Part shown: in pieces, positions 55,377 through 64,000 of the stretch
How positions within the stretch are numbered: the first letter of the stretch is position 1
How the letters are laid out: the number at the start of each line of letters is the position of its first letter
Assembly (NCBI GenBank): GCA_037389465.1
Contig: JAZARR010000059.1
Span: forward strand, 5,293,001-5,357,000
DNA length: 64,000 nt
Reading direction: 5' to 3'
Origin: Baylisascaris procyonis
Taxonomy: Eukaryota > Nematoda > Chromadorea > Rhabditida > Ascarididae
Program-made: the position numbers and the translations under genes
Notes under the pieces: generated by a model
The model's input: the letters and a program-made list of their open reading frames with translations, nothing else
What the model was told of the DNA's origin: nothing
Databases searched by the model: none

Positions 55377-58300
55377 ATGGCGTCGAGAAACCGGTAGGTA
55401 TTAAGTCACGCTTTTAAAATATTGCTTTTTGTCTTATAGATGAATCCTTGGATCCTTGCATCTGGATATTCTCCCATCTCCTTCCCGCTCCCCCGCTCTC
55501 TCCCTTTCTCGAGCATCCAGATGAGAGTTCCTGAGCTAAGACGGGTTTCTGATAGTCAATAAACTGTGATCACCTGTTGTAACTTATTTAGATATTAAAC
55601 GGTTTCATCGACAAAACTCTTCGTTCCCTTGGCGCAATCAGCAGTAATTGAGTGATTTAAATTGTATAAAAGGGTTGAGCATTGCATTTTGTTTATTGCA
55701 TATATATCACAGCCTTAGCATAGAGTGCTTTTTCTTTGACGATTTATCGACAGTGGAATAAGTTTTTATTAGCTGTAAAATTTTTTTTTTTAAAGCAAAG
55801 ACGTCGCGACTCTTTTCGATGTGTTTTGTGAGGTCGGTGCGGGTCTCGAGTGTGGCGGTGCGGTGATTCTGCAAAAGTATCCAGACGATTTCAATGATGA
55901 GCAGACGCTGAGATCAATCACTCAGTTCAGTTTCCCCTGTGGCTTAGATGAGTAAGTGTCTTTTTTTTTCAAATATTCTATTAATTTATTCAATGAAAAT
56001 GCCTCTCCATTTGTGAAGGGAAACGCTATTATCTATATTCATCGTCATGATGCTCAACGAGTTCAGCTAATCAAAGATTCCTAAGCCAGATTCCTCTTCG
56101 TTTCACTTATATCCCTCTTCAAACATTATGAAAGTTACCCTAGAATAAAGCTCTCGAATAAATTCTTGAACTATCTTTATGGTTTTTCTGTTAGGAAATA
56201 TCGAAAAACACAATAAAATAGGCGTTTTTTAAGTGATGAAGTGGAAGCGGTGCAGCTATTCTCATTTGTGTTGACCGACGAGAAGTCTCAATATACATTC
56301 GCATTTTGTCGACACACTCCACGAAATAATACATGCCTATGTATTCTTAGGTAAGCAGTTCATTGTGTGAATATTGTTGATGATCTAGGCATCGATCGGA
56401 TTGATACGCAGTTGAAAGCAATCGCCGACAGAGAGATGTTTTATCCGTTTCGTGAATTATTGCATTTGGTCTTTACATCTATCGGGCATATATTACTGTT
56501 CAGCTGTCCCATAGTTCTGGTGTGCACGCCTCCCTACCCCTCTCACCCCATTAAATCCCATTTTCGTCACTATTTCAAACTCATAAACCATTATCACGCT
56601 TTAAACTGCTGTAAAATTTGCTATCGGCCTCTCTTTACCATTCGAATGGATTGTTAATGAAATCTGGAATCATTTTAAAAAATAATGACAGTTAGACATT
56701 AGTGAATATGATTCTTTGGAAGGTGAATATATTTCTGTATTCAGTGGTTGCATCGGGTAACTTTTCAAGAACCGAAATAATAAATGTCGAGTTTTGGGTC
56801 AAAAGCGTCTTGAGAAATGGATTTATTCACTGTTTTTCCTCGCTTCGCTGCCTCTTACTATTGAAGCTTATTCCAAGTCTTCTAATAGCCATATCATTTA
56901 TTCCCAAGTTTTGTAGCACTCGAGATGTTTGAAAGTTTAATGTTTTCAGTGGTCTTCCTTGGGCTAATACATTCTACAGAATTTTGAATCATCTTTCAAC
57001 AGTTATGAATAACAGAGCGGTATGATGAATTTATTATTCAAGTGTTTGCATGATTTGCATTGTTCTTTATTGCATTAATATCGTATTTTGAGATGTTTTT
57101 GCATCTATAATGACGTCTAGTTCAGTGCCTACTCGGTTGTGTTTCATAGCTTAAATTCCTTTAAATGTTGTCCGATTCCTCATAAGTTGAATTAGCTGAG
57201 GTCGTTTAATGTTATGCTGCAGCATGAGCGCATTTTTTTTTCTTTCAGATCTTAAATCTCACCAAATCATAACTAGGCAGTGAAGATCATGAGGAGCAAG
57301 GATGTATATTTTATACTTTTTAAAAACTAGAAGTTTAGCGCAAAATTCCTTTCATTTATATTCTTCCAAATTGTAGATGGTTAGTCGTCAGACTCACTTC
57401 ATAAACTCATTGGTACTTATGTAGCCACTCTATTGAAGTAAGTACCATATTTTATTACACAATTTCAGGCAGAAGAGCTGGAGTCACTATTGACGTGTGC
57501 ATATCACACTCCTATTCCTGGTCCAGGAGAAACTCTCATGATTGAATCTGGTCTTGGTTGTAATGTGTGTTTTTCCTTGCCGTTGCATTTGCATTTTTTG
57601 ATTCTTTTTTTTTTTTGCGAATTTTAGTCTCCTAAAGCATCGCCCACTCTCCCTAAAGTTTACTGCATATGATTGGTTCATGTCATTCTGCTATGAATTG
57701 CTCATTTGTTAACTATAGGGCGTTCTACTATTAATCTGAATAGATGATACGATATGGTCTAAGAAACGTCGTAATTTTATCATCGATGAATGCTTATCAT
57801 ATATTTCCAAATATATGCAATATAAAATATCAAGACACACACAAATGCCCTCATCTAATGTCGTCTTCTATTTTTCCACATACCTGAACCGAGCTATCAA
57901 CCTCCATTCATGACCCGTTCATACCCTAATATCACACTCATTACAACATCAACTTGTTGATCGTAGATAGACTACTTCTTTTATTTGATTTAATGTCGTA
58001 CATCGATCTATTAGCGTCTATATTAATTAATGTCTTTTCAGAAATTGGAACTTAATGTGCCCGATTGTAATCGCTTGCCAACATTACGCGAAGATAAATT
58101 TATGCTTGAATTTTATAATGCTGTTCCCGAGAAACAAATGATCGCTTTATATGCTAGGTAAGCTTTGTTATATATTACAAGTTTGATGGAAAAAAGTAAA
58201 ATGTAAATGCTCCTCTCTGAGTGTATTCAACAATCTCTTTTGCTAACGAAAACAATGCAGTTTCTTTTTTTTTTCTTTCACAATGCTTAGGATTGAATTG

Positions 58301-61300
58301 ATTGTAATGCGAGTGGTCATTGTCACATCTGAGTAGTGAGATTTTTTTCGATATGGATTTTCCAAAGTGCATCCGTAAAGTCGGTGAGATTTACATTTCC
58401 TTGAAAATTATTAAAAGACTTTAAAGTTTTAAGTTTTACTCGGAAACTATCTGTGCGTTGAAACGTCAGCAGTTGTGATTTTGCAACATTCGTTTTATTC
58501 ACTTCATAACGTTAGATGATCCAAGCACAATCGAAACAGGTAATAGTGACATCGTGTTTGTAATATTTGTGTTCGAAAATTTATGCTCATCCACTAGAAC
58601 CGAAGATGATTGAAATATGTTGGCAATCCTTAGAAGATTTATTAGTGAGCAATTTTTTATAATGCTCTAATTTTTGTTTCAGTCTTTTAAAAGAGCGCCG
58701 AATCATTTTTACGGGTCGAAAATTGAGTCAACTTTCTTCATGTATATTCGCCGCTGCCACTCTTCTCTTTCCTATGCATTGGCAGAATCTCTTCATTCCT
58801 GTTTTACCGGCTGATCTTACTGATATGCTTATGTAAGGTTCTTTTCAGTTGCTACTTTCTTTTTATAATTTTTAATATTGTGCTCTTAGCAGTTATTGAT
58901 GAGAGAGGAGAGAGCGGAAAAGTTTGGCATATCGCTAAGACAGCTTCTTCGTAGTCTGTTTATAAATTATGATCCTTTTGCGGCGTTGCCTATGCCTGGC
59001 TCAGAGTTCTTTCTAAAAGAGACATTGTGCATCTGCTGCTTATAAAGTCTGAAAAATAAGGCTTGAATGTTAAAGACATGTCAAAAAAGATGGATTTGAG
59101 GCAATGAGACAAAGGAAACGGAGGAGGAGAATGGTGTTTGATGTTGATTTCATCGTGGAGCAGATTTCAACAAAAAAATTATTTACCTTTGGATAAAAGT
59201 TTTCCGGTGGAATATTACAATTCCATGTTGTTTGATGGAAACGAATGAGTTCATCGCAGTGCATTTTTTCGATGCTCTTTTTTTGAACTGTTCGATTTTG
59301 AGGTAACGTTGAAACAATATCAATCAAAAAAAAAATGTCGTAAATAATTAGACGGTTTGTTTTTCTATGACGAACACACATGTGAAAAAAAAAATTTGAA
59401 TATTCCACCTCTATCCCCCACCAAATGCTTCCACTAAGTTAACATCTTTGTATCTAGATCAGAAGTTAGTTTTTAGGAATTTAATTAATCGTTCAAAGCA
59501 CTACTATTACATTCTTGTATATTGTAAGAAAAAATTTCCATACATTTCAGGGCCCCTATGCCATATCTCGTTGGGGTTCCGAAAAAAACTTTGCGGGTAA
59601 CTTTTACATTATTATTTTTAATGCTTTTCTCTTTTTTTTTTGTATTTTTGCTACCTCATACCTCGCGATTTCCAATATATTCACTTGTTTATACTCTCAA
59701 AAAGTTGCATCATGCTCTTCGATTATTTTCGTTTTTGCACGCAATGATAGAAAGAGAAGTGTAATTGGTGTTTGCAGTTGAAGTGAGTGTGGCGTTTTGT
59801 TTCGAACTTATCAGTCTCCACTGCAGAAATTATAAAAAATGCCTAATAATCAAGGTCGCTACTTTGTGGCCATTCATGTGCAAATTCCTTACCATTCAAT
59901 TCTCGTCTCCCGATAAATGCAGAGGTAACCTGTAAAGTAACGTAATAGGATATATTAGATGCCCAGGTAAATAATGGCATTCTGCCAAATGAGAGTATGA
60001 ATATTTTTAGGCAGCAAAGCAGCTCGATCTTGGCGAAATAGTGGTGGTTGATGTGGACGAGCATACTTTGCAGTCGTCCCATAATGACGTTAGCGATCTT
60101 CCAGCTGAGGCAGTCAACTTTCTGAGGCATCAGTTGCGTTCTTCCTCTGATATGTTTCTTTCTGATGGATTGGCACGTTCTTTCCTCAGGTTTATTTTAT
60201 TTTGCTAATTGCATATTTTTGTGGCTAGCATTGTATTGAGTGAAGGCTATCCGTAGTTAACATAAAGCCCCGTTTAAGTCTCGAAGCTTAAACGTTTCCC
60301 AACTTTTTTTGGAGGGAAGTGGAGACATAAAAGGGGACTTGATGGAGGTGATTAGTTTCCTAAAGAGGAGAATAGCTATAGCCTTTAAATGGTTTGATTG
60401 CTCGAAGGGAAATTAAATAATCGAGAGGAAGCGTACGATGGAAGGCTTGTAACACTTTCTGAAACCTTCAAAGAAGGCTTGTGATCACAATTGTTTTACG
60501 ATATTTGTATTTATTCTAGTAAAGGATATTGAAAAAGTTTAGCACACCTTTTTACCCGATCAATTTGAACTTCGCAATCAGTGAAGTCAGCTGAAGAGAG
60601 GAGTTTAGCCGCTTTATCCTCCTAAGGGCTTTATGATCCAGCAAAAGAGTCATTGATTTGCTCTCGTTTCCTCTGCTTCTCTTATGACTTTGATATGATG
60701 TATTGTTTAACTGGATTGCATTCTTTTTGCATTTTGGCTGTGAGCTGGTATTTATGAAGAAGGGATCAGTTTGGCCTTGAAGACGTTAATTGTGTTGGGT
60801 GAATTTGTTTCTATGCGTGTTCAAGAACGATTTGTGCCAAAATTCCTTATAATCCAACGTTTTGGAGTGATATTGCGTCGCATTACATGAATTGACTATC
60901 TCATTAATGTCTTATGTCATAATGGCGCCACAGTTATTTCAGGACAAATGTTTTCCTTTTTGGTGGCTATCGATTAGGTTTATGCCATTCGTCATCCTCG
61001 ATAACGTGGGATCGTGAAAAATTTGTCAATAGTCAGCGCGCTAGTCTACAGCCATTTCTACGCCCACTTATTGGCCAAGATGGAGTACAATACTTGGAGA
61101 GAGTTCGTTTTTTAAGAAATTTTGCTTTTCAGGTTGTTGCAAAAAAGTTGTTTTAGTGAAATTAAATGTACTGTACAATTATTTTTCCTTTTTGCTGCAA
61201 TTTTCAACGTTTATTAAACGTGCCCGATCGCTACCATATTTGAGCAAAACCATCTTCCATATTCCTCCATTTTACCGTAGGCAGAAAATGCAGTTTCAGC

Positions 61301-61641
61301 TTCCTTTCTGTAAAGGATCGTTTCGTCGAGCTTTTCTTACCCATGCTATAGTATCACCAGGTATAAGTAATCATAGGAAATATTGGCCAACAAGGCAGTA
61401 CATAATGAGTGGAAATTAGGAACTCGAAGTCTTTGTGGTGGCCTTATTCGAGATAGCATTAGGCTAGCAGTATTGAGATTGTATTTCAGATACGATATAA
61501 CAATGTTAGAAATTAATAAGTGATATTTTTTAGTTCATTGAAGAGCGTTTGGAGGCTCTCAATCAAGGTCTTCCAATCGATGATGAATTCGAAAGGGAGG
61601 CACGTCTAATGGACAACAAACCTCTAAAAACATCTCAGTTG
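55377..61641 (+). CDS. rme-4: DENND1/connecdenn-like Rab GEF, N-terminal DENN module
   Basis: DENN-domain exchange factor family for Rab35-type GTPases in clathrin-dependent endocytic recycling; C. elegans RME-4 is the expected counterpart. Eleven phase-matched exons give 415 residues: 55377-55393, 55796-55951, 56234-56350, 56950-57019, 57469-57564, 58042-58157, 58683-58832, 59551-59596, 60011-60189, 60943-61132 and 61534-61641. It starts MASRNRKDVATLFDVF, like the family's MGSR-start. uDENN: FPCGLDDDEVEAVQLFSFVL, then CLCILS. cDENN: ALYASLLKERRIIFTGRKLS, MHWQNLFIPVLP and APMPYLVGV. dDENN: VVDVDEHTL, LPAEAV and FIEERLEALN. All junctions are GT-AG. Exon 5 uses a weaker donor (AAT|GTGTGT). No stop lies within this part, so the coding region continues downstream. 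Confidence 0.88.
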
Positions 61642-62909
61642 GTTAGTTCATTTTTAGGGCATACTTCATACTTGAACTTTTGTGATTTATTACTCTGGGT
61701 GAGAGGATGGGAGGGGGAGGGGGAGGTGGCTGCTGAAATTTAATTTATTTGTTTGCACTTTTTTGAAAGCTCTTTATTCGATAATCGGGTATGATTTCGA
61801 CAAGTGAATTTCATGCGGTTGAGTTGACTTACGAGGATCGCTGTGCATTTGTTTCAAAAGCAGTTCCTCGACTGTTTTTGTGATCCATTCGAAAGTCGCG
61901 GAAAGTTTACACGCCGAAGTTTTTACTCGAGGTCTGAGGTGATAAACTAACCTTTGGTTCAGCTTTATTGGTTAAATATTTCTTCGTCCGCTTCTTCCAC
62001 AGGTTCTCCTTCGAAGTAGATCTTTCATTGTCACTTATGTTGGAGTAAATGTCTTATATTTTGGCCTTTAATTCAAATAAACCTTTTAGAACGTAAACCA
62101 CCTGGAAGATTCGGTTTATCTCTCACTTTACAACTTTATTTTTGCTGAGTCATTTCGACTGACTTAGAATTGTACTGTGGTTTCGGTGATTGAGTTTTGA
62201 AGCGCACAACTAAACAATATGCGTAAAGTGCAACAAACACTTTTTTTTTGTACAACCACTCGTAGCGTTTGTTCTTGAACCTGTTGCATAGCTGCTACAG
62301 AAAAAGCACATATCGACATGCTGTTCTTCTAAAGTTGATTGTGATTCGTGTAGAAGTCTCTGTGTTTCCTATCCTTATAGCCTGTTTAGCCGAAATACCC
62401 AAAATTTATCCGAATCCTTTTCCGAGCTTTTCCTCATACTGAGCCAGTTTTCCGACTCGTTGTGCTTTTCAGATCCGGATTCAGCCATTTGCCTCGTTAC
62501 AGTTGTGCTTTTCAAGTTTTCGAGTTCCCAAGTACGCCTTGGCATTCTAGTTCCCTTGGGTCATTTGCCTTGTTCTGATCATCCTGATAGATATATACAA
62601 TGGCGATACGCAGCCAAATTTGGTGCTGTCACGCTTCTGCTGCTCCTTCCTCCTCCCCCCTCTCTACCCTTGGGTCTTTCGAGAATTCGAAAGTGACCGG
62701 CAAAATATCGAATATCTGCCCACACGAGCACCCAGTCCCTACGCAATGGCAATTAATATACTACAGTCCATAGTGCGCTGCAAACTCGAGCGAAATTTGA
62801 AGAACGCTAGGAAGATTTTCTTGAAATGCATTGTTTACCTTTCAACTTTCTCTTATCGCGGTTCCTGTGGAACTTTCTCTTTTATCTATTTTAAGTTTTT
62901 AATTTCCAG

Positions 62910-63172
62910 ACGAATCCAGAAGTATTCCAACAGGCCGTCTCTTCTGTAAGCGTTTCTTTTTTATGTTCTCGTTGTGTTATCTTCTATACGTTGTTCTTAC
63001 AACACGTTTTTTGAACGTTCCTTAATTTATGCAGTTTGACTTATCGTGTTTTGTGATCATGTAGCTAAACGTTTACCCACCTGATAAAGTGAATGCCCAA
63101 ATCAATCTGAATTTAACCAAGCTTAAATGTTCACTTCCATCGCAGAAATGTTTTCAAGACATTGGCTGCTAG
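62910..63172 (+). CDS. Probable last two exons of the DENND1-like gene
   Basis: Exon 62910-62945 (TTTCCAG acceptor, GTAAGC donor, 12 codons starting TNPEVFQQ) joins in phase 0 to 63065-63172, which starts LNVYPPDKVNAQINLNLTKL and ends at TAG (63170-63172). The DENND1 exon ending at 61641 is also phase 0, so they can be joined. A further open segment at about 62599-62770 (REFESDRQNIEYLPTRAPSP) may be an exon between them. No sequence match supports the link. It rests on strand, phase and position. Confidence 0.4.
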
Positions 63173-63294
63173 AGGTGATAAGAGGAAAGGAGAGATGAAC
63201 ATAATTGAACAAATTGCGCTGATATATATTTTTACGAATTAGCGAGGGATCATTCTTCCATCGTCGTTGTTCGTTGTCTCTGTTGATTATTGTT

Positions 63295-63990
63295 GTGTAT
63301 GTGTGTGTGTGCGCGCGTGCGTGCGTGTATGTGTGGTGTGGTGTGTGTGTGGTGTGCGGTGTGTGGTGTGTGTGGTGTGTGGTGTGCGGTGTGCGGTGTG
63401 TGTGGTGTGTGGTGCATGATGCGTGTGGTGTGCGGTGTGTGTGGCGTGCGGTGTGTTGTGTGCGGTGTGCGATGTGTGGTGCGTGTGGTGTGCGGTGTAT
63501 GTGGTGTGCGGTGTGTGTGGTGTGTGGTGTGTGGTGCATGGTGCGTGTGGTGTGCGGTGTGTGTGGCGTGCGGTGTGTTGTGTGCGGTGTGTGGTGTGGT
63601 GTGCGGTGTGTGTGGCGTGCGGTGTGTTGTGTGCGGTGTGCGATGTGTGGTGCGTGTGTTGTGCGGTGTGTGTGGTGTGCGGTGTGCGGTGTGTGTGGTG
63701 TGTGGTGCATGGTGCGTGTGGTGTACGGTGTGTTGTGTGCGGTGTGTGGTGTGGTGTGCGGTGTGTGTGGCGTGCGGTGTGTTGTGTGCGATGTGTGGTG
63801 CGTGTGGTGTGCGGTGTGTGTGGTGTTTGGTGTGTAGTGTGTGGTGTATGGCGTGTGGTGTGTGGTGTATGGTGCACGATGTGTGTGGCGTGCGGTGTGT
63901 TGTATGTGTGGTGTGTGGTGTGTGCGGTGTGTGATGTGTGGTGTGTGGTGTGTGGTGTGCTGTGTGTGATGTGTATGTGTGTCGCGTTTT
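63295..63990. repeat. G/T-only minisatellite with higher-order units
   Basis: About 700 bp is built from TGTG, GTGCG and GTGGT blocks, nearly free of A and poor in C on the plus strand. A longer motif, GTGTGTGGCGTGCGGTGTG, recurs near 63437, 63559, 63608, 63765 and 63881, so the array has a higher-order structure, not simple slippage of one dinucleotide. Lack of A removes stop codons, which gives long but meaningless open frames (up to 214 codons) on both strands. The array runs to the window edge. Confidence 0.95.
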
Positions 63991-64000
63991 ACTGTCGCGT

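Noticed and set aside
63123..63934. Long ORFs of 187-214 codons on both strands
   Set aside because: They lie in a G/T-only minisatellite that lacks stop codons for compositional reasons. The translations are repeats of a few residues.

Overview
This 64 kb window is animal nuclear DNA, most likely from a nematode. It is AT-rich, gene-poor and intron-rich. Nearly every intron that can be defined ends in the U-rich acceptor typical of nematodes (TTTTCAG or TTTCAG). The recognisable proteins include an EF-hand nicotinamidase of the PNC-1 type and a DENND1/RME-4-like protein. The species cannot be named from the sequence. All gene models were assembled by eye from splice signals, phase and conserved protein motifs.

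Layout. Positions 1-9.5 kb hold the 3' end of an unidentified plus-strand gene (about 2.2-2.6 kb), a likely solo LTR (5.0-5.45 kb) and one probable coding exon on the minus strand (8.8-9.2 kb). Positions 9.6-18.5 kb hold a plus-strand gene for a disordered protein rich in S/T-P sites with a possible PP1-docking motif. Its introns contain a broken non-LTR retrotransposon and a 94-nt hairpin. Positions 18.5-24.7 kb show no convincing gene. Positions 24.7-30.9 kb carry several splice-flanked minus-strand open segments of unknown identity.

The best-supported part is 31.2-51.5 kb. It holds a complete nicotinamidase (plus strand, 31.2-34.9 kb), a complete mitochondrial GGQ release-factor-like protein (minus, 35.6-37.0 kb) and a complete 12-exon nicotinamide phosphoribosyltransferase, NAMPT (minus, 42.6-51.5 kb). 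A frameshifted coding-like stretch lies at 52.4-53 kb. A DENND1-type Rab GEF gene (plus) runs from 55.4 kb to at least 61.6 kb, probably to 63.2 kb. The window ends in a G/T-only minisatellite.

Biology. Nicotinamidase converts nicotinamide to nicotinic acid for the Preiss-Handler route to NAD. NAMPT converts the same substrate directly to NMN. C. elegans has only the first route and vertebrates only the second. Here both enzymes are intact, keep their catalytic residues and lie about 8 kb apart (34.9 to 42.6 kb) with one small gene between them. This is the most notable feature of the window. A second unusual point is that at least one intron, and perhaps three, in these two genes start with GC instead of GT.
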